Assembly: GCA_017654935.2 (NCBI GenBank)
Contig: CM065704.1
Coordinates: 23,623,727-23,687,726, forward strand
Source: Phymorhynchus buccinoides
Lineage: Eukaryota; Mollusca; Gastropoda; Neogastropoda; Raphitomidae
Direction of reading: 5' to 3'
DNA: 64,000 nucleotides
Position numbers and translations under genes: made by a program. Positions within the stretch are counted from its first letter, which is position 1; each line of letters begins with the position of its first letter. The notes beneath the pieces were generated by a model that was not told where the DNA came from, did no database searches, and was given only the letters and a program-made list of their open reading frames with translations. Positions 21,457 to 32,319 of this stretch are shown here, in pieces.

Positions 21457-21760
21457 GTAAGATCTGTGTGTGTTTGAGTGTGTGTGTGTGTTTGAGTGTG
21501 TGAGTGAGTGAGCGCTCACACAGCAGAATGAGAGGATGAAGGAGGGGCTTGTCAAGTAAGTCTGTGTGTGTTTGAGTGTGTGTGTGTGTTTGAGTGTGTG
21601 AGTGAGTGAGCGCTCACACAGCAGAATGAGAGGATGAAGGAGGGGCTTGTCAAGTAAGATCTGTGTGTGTTTGTGTGTGTGTGTGTTTGTGAGCGTGAGT
21701 GAGTGAGCGCTCACACAGCAGAATGAGAGGATGAAGGAAGGGCTTGTCAAGTAAGTCTGT
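21425..21760 (+). repeat. ~97-bp array of the exon 8 donor end (true end + 3 copies)
   Basis: CAGCAGAATGAGAGGATGAA + GGAAGGGCTTGTCAAGTAAG is present at the true exon end and again near 21521, 21619 and 21717, each followed by a GT-rich tract and GAGTGAGCGCTCACACAG. Because the copies are preceded by CACACAG, each has both an acceptor-like AG and a real donor, so each could act as a micro-exon of about 38 bases. Confidence 0.93.
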
Positions 21761-21959
21761 GTGCTTTCTACGTCACAACAACATTAAATATAACTGTAAT
21801 ATTTATGAGCTACAAAGCAGCTATCATATACAATTCAGTTTTGTAACATGTATAGGAACATGACCAACTACTCATTTTGTTGTTCAAACTACTCATACCA
21901 AGTGTAGGAGGTAAGCAGGACTGATGTCTCTGTGTCTGTATGTGTGTCCGGTTTGTTTG

Positions 21960-22448
21960 TTTTTTACCTGTTTGGCCCCATCATATCTCTCTGATCTTCT
22001 ATCGATTTATACTCCCACTAGACTGCTTCGCTCCTCCTCTGACTCGTTTCCGTGCCAGAACTCTTGGCGAACGTTCTTTTTCTTTCCAAGCTCCCTCCTC
22101 CTGGAACGGCCTTCCTTCTGCACTCCGAACCTCAAACAGCCTCTCTTCTTTCAAGTCCTCCCTCAAAACAACTCTCTTCAAAACATAATCTTTCTCCTCC
22201 TCCTCCTGCAAAGGTTATCCATTGAGTCATGTGTGTGTGTGTGCGCGCGCGTGTACGTGTGTGTGTTTGTTGGTGTGTGTGTGTGTTGGTGTGTGTGTGT
22301 GTGTGTTTGACCTCAAGTTCGTGCGAGTGTTTTGTGTGTTGTCTAGCTTTTCATTTTGTTAGTATTGTTTTTATCATGATTGTAAGCGCTTAGGGCTTTT
22401 GTTAAGATTAAGCGCCCTAAATATTCATTATTATTATTATTATTATTA
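21960..22448 (+). mobile_element. LINE 3' end (CR1/L2-like) with (ATT)n tail
   Basis: Encodes CLAPSYLSDLLSIYTPTRLL and, after a slip, FRARTLGERSFSFQAPSSWN + GLPSALRT and SLSSFKSSLKTTLFKT, the usual C terminus of CR1/L2-type ORF2. A GT-rich 3' UTR follows, then AAGCGCCCTAAATATTCATT and the (ATT)n tail to 22447. It is 5'-truncated and lies in intron 8. Confidence 0.85.
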
Positions 22449-22718
22449 CACTTCCCAACAACAACAAAATAGGAATTGTTCGGAAATAATTAAGGGGAGT
22501 AATGTTATGGTGTGTGGGAGTGATCTTGCCTAATTCAGTCGGTCAAACAGGGTAAGCTACTCTACCATTAGGTTAATCCCCAGCTCTCGCCTCGTGTGTT
22601 TGAGTAGACACACAGCATGTAGAGCGCAGTGCGTCATTCTAAAAATTGATGTCATTTATATTTTGACGTCACATTTTGCAAGTTCTATCGGTTTGCGGAT
22701 ACTGTGTGCCTGTCTCAG

Positions 22719-22878
22719 GATGCGTGACCTGCTGACGACGGAGAAGCAGGACCGGCAGCAGCTGGAGAAGCGCTGCGACAAGCAGCAGTCGGAGATCAGC
22801 GGCCTGCAGCGGGACAAGGAGCGCTTCTCCACGCAGGTCTCCGAGCTCCAGAACCAGGTCATCGAACTCAAGGAGCAG
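22719..22878 (+). CDS. DCTN1: Dynactin subunit 1, exon 9: coiled coil 1
   Basis: 160 bases, phase 2 to 0, from TGTCTCAG|GATGCG to GAGCAG|GTCAGC. It reads MRDLLTTEKQDRQQLEKRCD, then KQQSEISGLQRDKERFSTQV, then SELQNQVIELKEQ. It corresponds to vertebrate [20 protein letters not shown] through TIDELKEQ, with the same length and heptad-rich composition. Strongly GC-rich against its introns. Confidence 0.96.
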
Positions 22879-22939
22879 GTCAGCAATGTTCTGGGTTTTT
22901 TTTGGTATATGTGTGTGTGTGTGCTGATGATGACGATGA

Positions 22940-23236
22940 TGATGAGGATGATAGGTGGATGCCGCCCTAGGGGCAGAGGAGATGGTGGAGAAGCTGACAG
23001 ATGATGGTGATGACGACGATGATGACAATGATGATGACAATAATGATGGTGTGTCCCTGCAGGTGGACGCTGCCCTAGGGGCTGAGGAGATGGTGGAGAA
23101 ACTGGCAGATGGTGATGATGACGATGATGATGGTGATGATAATAATGGTGATGATGATGACAATAATGATGGTGGTAATGATTATGATGATGGTGATGAC
23201 GATGATGATGATGATGATGATGGTGTGTCCCTGCAG
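22940..23236 (+). repeat. Array of exon 10 acceptor end with in-frame (GAT)n linkers
   Basis: Two extra copies of GTGGACGCTGCCCTAGGGGC + TGAGGAGATGGTGGAGAA lie upstream of true exon 10, at about 22953 and 23063. The second has the full acceptor GTGTCCCTGCAG. They are joined by (GAT/GAC)n tracts. Reading from 22955 stays in the exon 10 frame all the way through, giving repeated [13 protein letters not shown] blocks separated by poly-Asp/Asn. Intron retention would therefore add acidic repeats without a stop. Confidence 0.92.
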
Positions 23237-23341
23237 GTGGACGCTGCCCTGGGGGCGGAGGAGATGGTGGAGAAGCTGACAGAGCGATCCCTGAAGCTGG
23301 AGGAGAAGGTGGAGGCCCTGGAAGAGGAAAAGAACGACCTG
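23237..23341 (+). CDS. DCTN1: Dynactin subunit 1, exon 10: coiled coil 1
   Basis: 35 codons, phase 0 to 0, between GTGTCCCTGCAG and GACCTG|GTAACA. It reads [20 protein letters not shown], then LEEKVEALEEEKNDL. The first 13 residues are nearly invariant in p150Glued (vertebrate [20 protein letters not shown] LEEKV). It is the last exon in this gene with a clean frame. Confidence 0.97.
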
Positions 23342-23449
23342 GTAACACACAGATCTTACCTTTAACCCTTTCCCTACCACACACGCTTCCTTCAAGCGTA
23401 AATATGCGTAACAATTTGAAAAGCTTTCAGATTCAAATTTATGATGTTA

Positions 23450-23980
23450 CAGGGTTCCCACTGTCCTTACAGGTGCTTATAGGTTTTTATATTTGTGGAT
23501 GGGCCTCATAAGGCCTTATAGGTGCTTATTTTTACTCCTTGTTCCTATGTCTGCTTCCAGACTCCAGTTTTCAGTCTTTTTTGTCTTCTCTAATTCCCAT
23601 GCCTGATAGATTTTGACCGCATTTGCGTCCAATCACGTTCAGAATGAAGTGGAAGTGGAGCAGACGACATAACAAGGGAGGTAAATCACCGAACTCGCTC
23701 AATGAGCCTGACCAGAAGTAACCGGTCGACAACGTTGCCGCGTTCTCATGAAGAAAGCAAGATGCCAGGAAAATGCTCTTTCCAAGATCGCTGGTTAAAA
23801 GACGGTGATTATAAGTACTGGATTAGGACAGACAAAGATCCCAGGAAGGCGCAATGTTTTGTGTGCGTCAATGGGCACAGATTTTTAGAGAATTTTCTTT
23901 AGGTTCCAGACGGTTTACGTCCTTATGAGAAGTGAAATGGTGCTAATAAGGTCCTTATATTGTAAAGGGTGGGAACCCTG
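23450..23980 (+). mobile_element. hAT-like DNA transposon remnant with BED-finger-like peptide
   Basis: Ends CAGGGTTCCCAC and GTGGGAACCCTG form terminal inverted repeats. Inside, a 66-codon stretch at 23702-23902 reads KCSFQDRWLKDGDYKYWIRT + DKDPRKAQCFVC, the pattern of an N-terminal BED-type zinc finger in hAT-related proteins (C-x2-C, the His pair not visible). No transposase core. TIRs and finger suggest a non-autonomous hAT derivative; 8-bp target duplications could not be confirmed by eye. Confidence 0.6.
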
Positions 23981-23989
23981 TGTTATCAG

Positions 23990-24399
23990 AATATCGTCTG
24001 TGAAATTCAAAAACCTAGTATCTTGATTTTGGTAGTTTTTGAGAAAAATGATAAAAACTGTTTTTAAAATTTACCGCATTGACCTCAATTGGTTAACTGC
24101 GATGAATATGTTGTTCAAGACATTGCGAGTTTACTCCTGCAATTTCGTTAATTATTATATTTTGAAAAAAAAAAATTAGACTTGGAAAAAGGAACGACGT
24201 TACGAGGTTTTTTGTCCTTAACTAGATCTGAATTTGTGACTTACGAGTTTTTGTTATATTTTCACAACCTCATTTACCCTAGATAGAAAGTTGTTAGAGA
24301 TACGAGTTTTTGGTGGAAGATGGCTGGGAAAATTAGAGAGCTATGTATCTAACTAAAACAAAATCGAGATGCGAGGTTTTTGAATTTCACGACGATATT
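23990..24399. repeat. Fold-back element with ~40-bp terminal inverted repeats
   Basis: The left end AATATCGTCTGTGAAATTCA + AAAACCTAGTATCTTGATTTTG pairs with the right end CAAAATCGAGATGCGAGGTT + TTTGAATTTCACGACGATATT. The interior is AT-rich and noncoding. It directly follows the hAT-like remnant. Confidence 0.8.
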
Positions 24400-24479
24400 T
24401 AAAGGACGCACACCAATAGCCTATGCATACATATTTAATCTTCCCCCAGAGAACATTGATATTCATGATTCTCTAGCAT

Positions 24480-24712
24480 GAGCATCTCATCACACACACA
24501 CACAGACATCATACACACACACCACACACCACACACACCCACACACACACTCACTTCCTTCCTCATCAGTCACAAAAAATGCATGCAAAAAATTAAAATG
24601 GGTGGCACGCATCTGGCTGCCGACGCGCTAATCCAGGTCCGGGAGAACCCGAATTTCACTGAGACGCCCCTCAGTGACTATAAAAGGACTTTTTATTCAA
24701 TTACCTAATAGA
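24480..24712 (+). repeat. tRNA-derived SINE, 3' part
   Basis: A CA-rich tract, then TTCCTCATCAGTCACAAAAA + TGCATGCAAAAAA, a GGGTGGCACGCATCTGGCTG block and TCACTGAGACGCC...AGTGACTAT. It matches the 3' half of the SINE copies at 29382, 30508, 34935 and 45000; the tRNA-like head is missing. Confidence 0.75.
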
Positions 24713-24774
24713 CTAATGTCAAGTAAGGTCACAGGATCCCTGAAAGCAAAGTACGTACGTAGAGATGTAATCTT

Positions 24775-25455
24775 GTTGCTACACTTAACCCTGGCTAAAG
24801 AGACTCCATGGGATCATGCTCCAACAGCTGAAGCACTTGAAAACCTATTTGGACACTAAGGGCATCAGCTAGGGATGAGAAACATTACGTGTGTGAGTCG
24901 AAGTCAGTTGCTGTTGCCTATTATAGGACGCTGAATTATTTATTTTCTTATGAAGCTCTAAATGCTTTATCGAACTGAGTCCCAGGATTGCACTGCAATC
25001 GTTGTTGTTTTTTCGAAAACTGCCCTGAAGCTGAAGGAGATGTGCTTGTTTGTGAAGTGGCAACGCCGCTTTCCAGCTGCTCCGTATGTGAGCACAGTAC
25101 TCAGGGGGGCTCACATATGTGTCAGTGTTTGGCATTCTTCTTCATCCATCGATCGCTCAGTTTCCGTCAATTATGAGCACAGATGCATCATGCTGCACAA
25201 TTATGTGGCCTAACCTAAGAAGGCAGCATAGTCCGACTTCGGCGGCAGGAAATCTTTTTGAAGGATAGTGTTGTGAACAAAAGGCAGGAGAATGTGACGG
25301 GTAAGGCGAGAAGTACAGAGACAGATGGTACGATGGGCAGTAAGCAAGAGCAAAAGGCCAGAGTCAAAGAGAGTGCCAAGATTAGAAGTAAGTTACAAGC
25401 ACAAGAAACTTCCAGAAGGTGAGGGAATATTTATGCAAAAGCCCCCCGTATGCCC
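24775..25455. repeat. Two dispersed repeat copies in intron 10
   Basis: 24775-24905 resembles 12010-12380 (CTGGCTAAAGAGACTCCATG ... GAAACATTACGTGTGTGAGT). 25125-25455 resembles 13800-14100: ATCGATCGCTCAGTTTCCGT, TAGTCCGACTTCGG, AGGCAGGAGAATGTGACGGG, AACTTCCAGAAGGTGAGGGA. Confidence 0.65.
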
Positions 25456-26731
25456 CACGGGGTATTGTGTGGCCATTTTAACTCATGGACATCGCACAAT
25501 GATTTCATTCGTTTCAAAAACCCTCACACAAATTACTCAGCCCATAACACAATCCCCCCCCCAAAACAGACATAAACAAAAGGCAGAACTGAAAGAGATA
25601 TACAGCGTTTTTTCTTCTAGGGAAGCGATAGATCAGACTTTTTAACATTAGACTTTAATAGGAAAGACTCTACTCTACAGGAATTGGTTCTCCTCACTAC
25701 AAACGACTACCAAAAGTACACGAGAGGCCCAAAATAAAGGGGGTCTAAGAAGCGAAGCGAGTTTAGAAAGTGACCAAGCATGGTGTGCACACGGATGACT
25801 TCCCTTAAGCAAAGAATTCTCAAAATGACAGCTTGCATTTCTTCCAACACATACGTGGGTAACACGATGCCACTGACGCTAATGGGTTGATTCATTGTTG
25901 TTTTCTAATTTAAAGTTCTTGTGTCATCATACAAAGGGTCTGGCATTTCAGTTTTAAGCACTCAATGAGCAGCTTAGGATATATCACTCTCTCTCCTTTC
26001 CCTCTACCACAACTAAGAACCTATCACACGCTAAGACCTACTGAGTTTGACTTGCCCACCCTGGCAGGGTGCACATGGGCATTCCTTAAGTTGAACATTA
26101 AGAATCAGGTGATACTTAAAGACCAGACAAGGCTGGAACTGCATTACAGGAAGCTTTGGAATTAAAATGAATGAGGAGTTGTGCAGTACACACACGGTAG
26201 GCCCGCATCTTACCTCCCGGAAGATAAGGAGATCGGTCCACCGGTGTTCCAAAAAGTATGATTTCCATTGCAATGACCAGTACATCTAAATTGCCAAGAG
26301 TTTCTCTTTTCCCTCGAAAACTTGAAACGGCGCGGACTGCAAACCAGTCAAGCTTTGAGTGGTGATGTCACTCCATGTCTTTTATCTGCATGTCAAAGAT
26401 GGCATCAAAAAGAAAATTTGGATGGATATTGCAAAAAAACTAATTATGCCCAAAAGAAAAGATATAGCAACTGTCAATAAAATAGCAAACATGACCAAAA
26501 GGATAGTTCATCCGTACTAATGGACGAAAACAAATGACTCCGACTTGTATTTTATAAATTTGAGAACATTAGCTCTGTGAATCAGCATTGAAAGGATGCA
26601 CCAACATCGCGCCGGATCCAGTAACCAGTCAAACCTTACATCTTTCTGCCAAGTGTTCCGGAAACAATTATGTATTATGGGCATAGTAAGGGCGATTAGC
26701 AAATCGCAAGGCGACAAACAATTCCAGATTT
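25456..26731. other. Intron 10, no recognised feature
   Basis: Moderately AT-rich. Only short open frames on both strands, none resembling dynactin or a known domain by eye. Confidence 0.5.
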
Positions 26732-26964
26732 TTAACCCCTTGACTGCCAGAGAAATGAAAGAAAAAATCATGGACAATCTATGCCATATGAAAAAGACAA
26801 CAGAAGAGCCAATCTGCCAAAAAGGTCTTGGTGGATAAACTCTCTTGACTGTCGTTAGCGAAAGCCAGCATATCACGGAGGTTATCATCTCAGTGTATGA
26901 TTGTCATCAGGTGATATCCTCCATCAGTACGTGATAACGTTATCACGGCAGTCAAAAGGGGTTA
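26732..26964. repeat. MITE-like element
   Basis: Ends TTAACCCCTTGACTGCC and GGCAGTCAAAAGGGGTTA are inverted repeats. A second, less complete member lies at about 30048-30260 (CCCCTTGACTGCCAGAGAAA). Noncoding. Confidence 0.75.
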
Positions 26965-27027
26965 GGTTTTTGTTCCTGCAAATGAGAAAATTCGCCTTAG
27001 GCATCTGCGATGCGAACTGTGTTGCAG

Positions 27028-27105
27028 GAAGCCGTTGACACGAAATGATACGGAGGAGCTGCCAGGAGAAACGACAGAGAAACAGAGCTGGAGCTGACGG
27101 GAGGA
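27028..27105 (+). CDS. DCTN1: Dynactin subunit 1, exon 11: coiled coil 1 (frame-broken)
   Basis: Starts after TGTGTTGCAG and reads EA, then, across single-base insertions near 27034, 27063 and 27070, ND-EELQEN-RETELEL. This aligns with vertebrate [20 protein letters not shown] + LREQ, exactly where exon 10 (...NDL) leaves off. The end is uncertain: no clear GT donor is visible around 27100-27115. The insertions look like consensus errors rather than long-term decay, because the codons on either side are well conserved. Confidence 0.75.
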
Positions 27106-28224
27106 GAGAGAAAAACGCCCTGGTTCGCCCTCAGTGAGGTGGGGTGCCTGGCCGACTGTCACTTCGATCTGTCTGTGCTGTCTGTCATGATCTGTATGCC
27201 TGATCTGTCCTTGTCTGTAGGTCTGTCTGTATGTCTGTCTGTATGAATATCAGGTAAATGTGTTGTCAGTGTGTGTTTCGGATGTGCCATGCGTGAGTGT
27301 AGTGCTGTGTTTAAACAAAGTCTTTATACATTGACTTGAATGTGCTCAAGAAGATGAAAAAATGACGGTACCTTTTGGAGCAACGGTAAGAAATGGTGTG
27401 TAGAAAAAACAAGGTACCTGTGAAAGAAGAAACATCAACGTTTGTTGACCCGTTGCTTATACCCGTCTCACGGCTGCATACCGCAATCCCATCGACCAAT
27501 TTCTTTACCATGGCCCAATAGCCCCGATTGCGACCGTCCTGAACGCCCGTCGTCTAGTAGGTTTCCACTTTCACTTGCTGCCCACTACCCAACAATGCAT
27601 AACAAGTTAGTTTTCCTGTTCTGAACTAGCCTGGTCCATTTTGTCTACTGTACAGCAAGGGAAAGCACCATAGTCTTTTTGAACGGATATTTTCGAGTGA
27701 CCACTAAATTATTTTTTCTTTCCACGTCACGAGCTCAGGATTGACTCGGCGCGAATCGCTCGGAGGCGCCATGTACGGCATTGTTTAAGTCCAATTCAGG
27801 GTTGTTCGTGTGACAGTGTGTTAGCTCGGAATGAAACATCATCATCATTGCTATTCAATATGCATCTGTCAGAAGGGAAAATGTTGAGTTAGACTTTAGT
27901 CTGGGTGATTTTTTAAATAAAGCTATTGGGTGTGACGTTCGGAGTTACTTCCATCACTTCGGTATTCAATATAGATATCGGTTCGAATTGCCAGAGTGAG
28001 AGGGTTACAGTTGAAGTTTCTCCTTTTCACACGGTACCATGGTTTTTTCTACCCACAATTAGTACGTGATCTGTGCCTTCAGATTGTGGACGTAAAGCTA
28101 CATAACAGCTAAAAAGTATACTCACATCATGTTGTATCAATGTATTTAGTATGATTGGTGTTTTATTGGCAACGCTCCCTGTGAGGGAAACACACGTGGC
28201 AGGAAGAGACAAAGATACTGGGAA
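27106..28224. other. Intron 11, no recognised feature
   Basis: Contains a short CTGT/GTAT-rich tract at about 27165-27245. No exon or repeat is recognised with confidence. Confidence 0.5.
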
Positions 28225-28740
28225 GTTTTGTGATAAATCAGTTCCCCAACCTTCTGGAAGATTCTGTTGCTTTGTAACTTCTCTAATCTAGTAACTCTAG
28301 TGACTCTTGCCTTCTTCCTTTGTTACTGTCGTCTACTATCTTTGAGTGACTTAACTTGGTCCATTCTCCTCCTGCATTTTTTTTCCCAAAAAATTCTACC
28401 AAAGATTTTCTCTGCCGACAATGGTCTTCTATAAACGGATAAGGTACATATGGGTCCGGTCTTTTAGTTTTAATGAGTTTCCCCGTGCGGCGTTACAGCC
28501 TGAACGTTCTTTGTATTTCGAAGGAGAGCTCAAAGCGACAGAGAAAAATTATTTCATTTTTCTTTGTTTAAAGGCAGGAGAATGGACCAAGTCAAGAAAG
28601 ATAGTAGAGTTAGAAAGCACAAAGGAAAAAAGGCCATCGAAGAGGCAATAGAGATTAGGCAGATAGAGGAAGTTAACAAGCACAGAACTTCACAGGTCCG
28701 AAAACTATTTTGACGAATAGAACCAGGTACATCCCCACCG
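28225..28740. repeat. Two opposed copies of the 180-bp unit family
   Basis: 28225-28400 is inverted (CCCCAACCTTCTGGAAGATT ... CTGTCGTCTACTATCTTTGA ... GGTCCATTCTCCTCCTGC) and 28570-28740 is direct (AGGCAGGAGAATGGACCAAG ... AAGCACAGAACTTCACAGG). Together they form a loose inverted pair. Confidence 0.75.
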
Positions 28741-28832
28741 GGCGGAAATGAATACACTACACACTGGGATACGCAGAAGAAAAGAAGAAGCAATACATAC
28801 ACTGCATGCAGTGGTTCATCTTTTCCCTAAAG

Positions 28833-28921
28833 ACCCGAGTGAAGGTTGACGCCATGCAGGAGGACGGTGGCTGACTACGAGACCACGTGACAAGTCAGAG
28901 GACTCGGGGCCCCAACTACAG
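28833..28921 (+). CDS. DCTN1: Dynactin subunit 1, exon 12: coiled coil 1 (frame-broken)
   Basis: Between CCCTAAAG and CTACAG|GTAAGG. With about three indels it reads TRVKVDAMQE, TVADYETT, then K-RGL-AQLQ. It matches vertebrate [20 protein letters not shown] + RQLTAHLQ. TVADY and the final LQ before a canonical donor make the identity firm even though no single frame is open. Confidence 0.82.
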
Positions 28922-29381
28922 GTAAGGCACATCATGGGTGATACTCTAGAGGACCAGGGACTTCAATCTGTATAGAAACAGGTGTCAGAATTGTCAGAGG
29001 ATCAGCGATTTAGTAGAGGATTAAGAATTTCTGACAGAGGATTGGCCACTTCTGTCAGAGGTTTTGACTTTTATGCGTGTTATCTTTTCTATCGTTTATA
29101 ATAGCATTATATTCTATATCACACAACATTAAGCCTTTTGTGAGGTTGGGATTGATTTCAGTGTTGATGGCCCTAAGACAAAGCTTTCAAAGGAGTACGT
29201 GACTTCAGACATATCTCTGAGCCTGATAGAAGTGGGGTGGGAAGGGGGAGGGGGGATGTCCAGGGAAGCACCCCCACTGTCAGTGTCAAAGTGACGGTGC
29301 TGACTCGAGTCCACTGAACAACCACAAAATCTGGCGCGCACGGGATAGCCAAATTACAGGTAGCAATCATTCCTGTAGAGT

Positions 29382-29765
29382 GCGCACAGTGGTAGCGCGT
29401 TCACCCTTCTGGTGTCAAGTAAATACCCGCAGGTTCGACACCTGGGTTACAGGGGATTTTTCCTCTCACTTTGCACTAGGCCTTACGGTGCGCTCATGAA
29501 CATGGAGTCTGTCGGATGAGACGATAAAACGCCGTCCCGTGAGGCCATGTATTAGCACAATTCATACCCAGTGGCCAACGAAAATGTGTGTCGTTTGGTC
29601 AAAAATGTACACCACACACCCACCCGTCCACTTCCTTCCTCATTCAGTCACACAAAAATAACCCACGAATGCAAAAATAAATGGGGTGGTGCGCCTCTGG
29701 CGCGACAGGCTCTACAGGTGGGAGCAAACCCGAATTGCACAAACACCTCTGCGGACTAAAACTAT
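29382..29765 (+). repeat. tRNA-derived SINE, near full length
   Basis: The head has a tRNA-like A box (GCACAGTGGTAGCGCGTTCA) and B box (GCAGGTTCGACACCTGGG). It then carries CGGTGCGCTCATGAACATGG, GTCGGATGAGACGATAAAAC + GCCGTCCCGTGAGGCC, and the tail AAAATGTACACCACACACCC ... TGCAAAAATAAATGGGGTGG ... GCACAAACACCTCTGCGGACT. Five copies lie in this window. The B-box-like promoter is inside a repeat, so no tRNA gene is called. Confidence 0.85.
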
Positions 29766-30047
29766 GCCTCACCTACCTACAGGCACTCATGGCTTCGCTT
29801 TGATTACTCTCAGAAGGAAGGGAGGCAACTACATTCGAGAAGAGTAGCAGCTGGAAATTTTTGCTTTTTTTGTAGTTGGGGGGGGGGGGGACAGTTGATC
29901 AACTCTGCTAGATCAGTAATAAATTATCAATGATGTGATCAAAACGTTTCATGTGTCTCAACTTTGAAATATTCAAGCTAGAATAAGACGCTTGGTTATT
30001 CTTGATGACACAAAACCGTTATGCATACTCTTTCACGGGTTTTGAAT

Positions 30048-30260
30048 CCCCTTGACTGCCAGAGAAAATTAAAGAACAAAACATTGGCAAATCATGCCAT
30101 AAAAAAGATCAATGAAAGAGACAATCTGGCAACATGGTATCGGGGGATATAACTCTAGTCGACTCTTGTTTTAGAGCCGAAAACCCAGCCCATAACAGGG
30201 GTTATTTCATCTTCATCTGATAACCATCACAGTGATTTCATCAGGGTCAGTACATAATAC
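30048..30260. repeat. Partial MITE-like copy
   Basis: CCCCTTGACTGCCAGAGAAA ... CATGCCATAAAAAAGATCAA ... AAGAGACAATCTGGCAACAT, the same family as 26732-26964. The right terminal repeat is not clear. Confidence 0.6.
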
Positions 30261-30507
30261 GTGGTGGTCAGTTAATGTGTTTTCCCTGATTTTAGTCAGG
30301 GATGGAGCCAAATTGCCAAAAAATATATGGAAAGTGAAAATCACTGTGCTCTCTGCAGGGTCTGTAAATGTATTATACCTGGCATTTAGTGCGTGCATGA
30401 AAAGAGATGAAAAGCAGTTTTGCTCTCTTTCAGCCAGTCAGGGTCTTGTTAAAAATTAATGCGTCTTTTTCCTTGGAGTATGTGGTGGCCGACGCAAAAA
30501 GTTTAAG

Positions 30508-30935
30508 GTAGTAGAGTGGCACAGAGTGGAACGCATTCGCATTTGTGTCAAGTGGTCAAAACCCGAGTTCAAACCTGGGCTACAGCGGGATTATTTCACT
30601 CTCAACTTGCACTAGGCCTTACGGTCTCAATGTGGAGTTCTTTCGGATGAGACGCATAAACCGAGTCCCAGTGTAATTCTTTGTAGCCCATGCACTATGC
30701 ACTGTTTAAACCCAGTCGGCAACCCAAATAAAAAGTTGTCATTTTGGTCCTCCAATTTATCACCACCCCTTTCCGTTCTCATCAGTCCACACAAAAAATT
30801 GCATGGCACCAAAAATTTAAAAAATTGGGTGGCCGCGCTCTGCTGCGACGTCGCTCCTCCACCCCAAGGACCCTAGGGAAGACAACCCAAATTTTCCACG
30901 GAGATGCCTCTGTGACTATAAGTACCTAATACCGC
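30508..30935 (+). repeat. tRNA-derived SINE, indel-rich copy
   Basis: GTAGAGTGGCACAGAGTGGA (A-box region), GAGTTCAAACCTGGGCTACA (B-box region), TTTCGGATGAGACGCATAAA, and the tail with CATGGCACCAAAAATTTAAA + AAATTGGGTGG. It has more indels than the copy at 29382. Confidence 0.8.
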
Positions 30936-31024
30936 ACCCTAATACCTAATGAAATCAATTTGCTCTCTGCGGCCTGTTGGAGGTTCTTGAAATGGTATCT
31001 TTCCCCCTTGGTTGAAGTTCGCAG

Positions 31025-31151
31025 GAAGATAACAAAGAGCTGCGCGCATGCAAACAGCTGGAGGGATGAGACAAAGGCCAGAGACAGCCCTTAGCGAGCG
31101 AGCTACTTCGACTTCAAGGCCAAGTCTGCAAGAGACCAAAGCTTTTGCCAG
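31025..31151 (+). CDS. DCTN1: Dynactin subunit 1, exon 13: end of coiled coil 1 (frame-broken)
   Basis: Follows AAGTTCGCAG and ends GCCAG|GTGGGC. It starts EDNKELRA, corresponding to vertebrate DVNRELTN, and after several indels reads FDFKAK-FAETKAFA-R, corresponding to FDFKIKFAETKAHAK. The latter is a hallmark of p150Glued at the exit from coiled coil 1. The middle (about 31050-31105) is too disturbed to translate safely. Confidence 0.82.
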
Positions 31152-31283
31152 GTGGGCACCAAGAATCTATTTGCCTTGTACTTCACCGAATCTGTCTGGC
31201 TTGCTGTCTTTATGCTCTCTCTTCTCTTCCTCCTCTACTCATCTCTCCTCACTCTTTTGTAGTTTTTTTTTTTTGATCTTATC

Positions 31284-31385
31284 TCACTAGTGTTCTCTCT
31301 CTCTATCTATCTCTCTCTCTCTCTCTCATCTCTCTCTATCTCTCTCTCTCACTCTTCTACTCACTCTCTCTGTCTTCTCTCTCTT
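31284..31385. repeat. (CT)n-rich microsatellite
   Basis: Interrupted CT/CTAT tract in intron 13. Confidence 0.9.
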
Positions 31386-32319
31386 CATGGCCACCATGCC
31401 AGGTTGTGTTCGACTGCGCTACTTGATTGTTCAATTCGTTGTATAACGCTTGGGCCGTCAACATTTCAACATGCATGGTGTTTCTCGCTGGAACTGTATG
31501 CCATTAAATTCAGGCGTTTTAAGGCTGGGTTTTTTTGTGTTGTTTTTTTTTTTTATGTAAACGACTGCTGCACATCAGGTTTTTTTTAATTAGCTGCGGT
31601 GAGGAACTGCCTTGTCTCACCTCACAAAATTTAGTCCATAGCACCACCTCGTCCACTTGCCCCTTGTCATCCTTAGCCTTTGTGCCTTTTGCTTCAAGGA
31701 GAGCCGTCAAAATCCCTGTGAAACAGCAGTTTTCCTTTACAGATTCGCCACACAGTCTTTGACAGGTCTTTGAAAATTGCTTCGTTGTGAAAATCGTGAA
31801 CATGGTTGTGGGAAAAAGTCCAGGGTTCTGCCTAAAAAAAGTCTGACACAGTAATCATGTTCTTGTTTGCTCCAGAATTGATACAAGTAGGAATTTAATC
31901 TGGCTTATTTTCCTATATCCGTTGTTGAGGACTCGTACATAATAGCTGTCTTCGATTTTGTCAAAGTTACTTCCTGTCACTATATCTGGGTCTTTTGGTT
32001 CTACACAGGTGCAACTTCGAGTGAATGTGATCGAAATAGACATTCATCAAATAGAAAGAATTGTTGTTGATTGTCAGTTTTATTAACTTATTATGTCGTA
32101 AGAGGTCGTTTGAAAATAGGATTAATGGAGTATTTAAAAGGTCTTGAAAGTTTGTGAATTTGGTATGAAAAATGTGTATGAACCTCGCTTTAGGGCGGCA
32201 CCTGTACCCTTCGTTTTGAGGTTTCCAGGAGTATTGGAGAAGCGACCTACGGAACATGCTATGGCCCGTTAGATGTGTGATTTTTGCTCAAGTGTGTTGC
32301 GATCGTTTCCCTACTGCAG

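Noticed and set aside
22656..23414. 252-codon minus-strand frame rich in His and Ile
   Set aside because: Antisense of DCTN1 exons 9-10 and the GAT repeats.
26517..26888. 123-codon minus-strand frame
   Set aside because: No recognisable domain; it covers part of a MITE-like element and AT-rich intron.
29382..29480. tRNA gene (A and B boxes visible)
   Set aside because: The boxes are part of a multi-copy SINE with a conserved non-tRNA body; no cloverleaf could be drawn with confidence.
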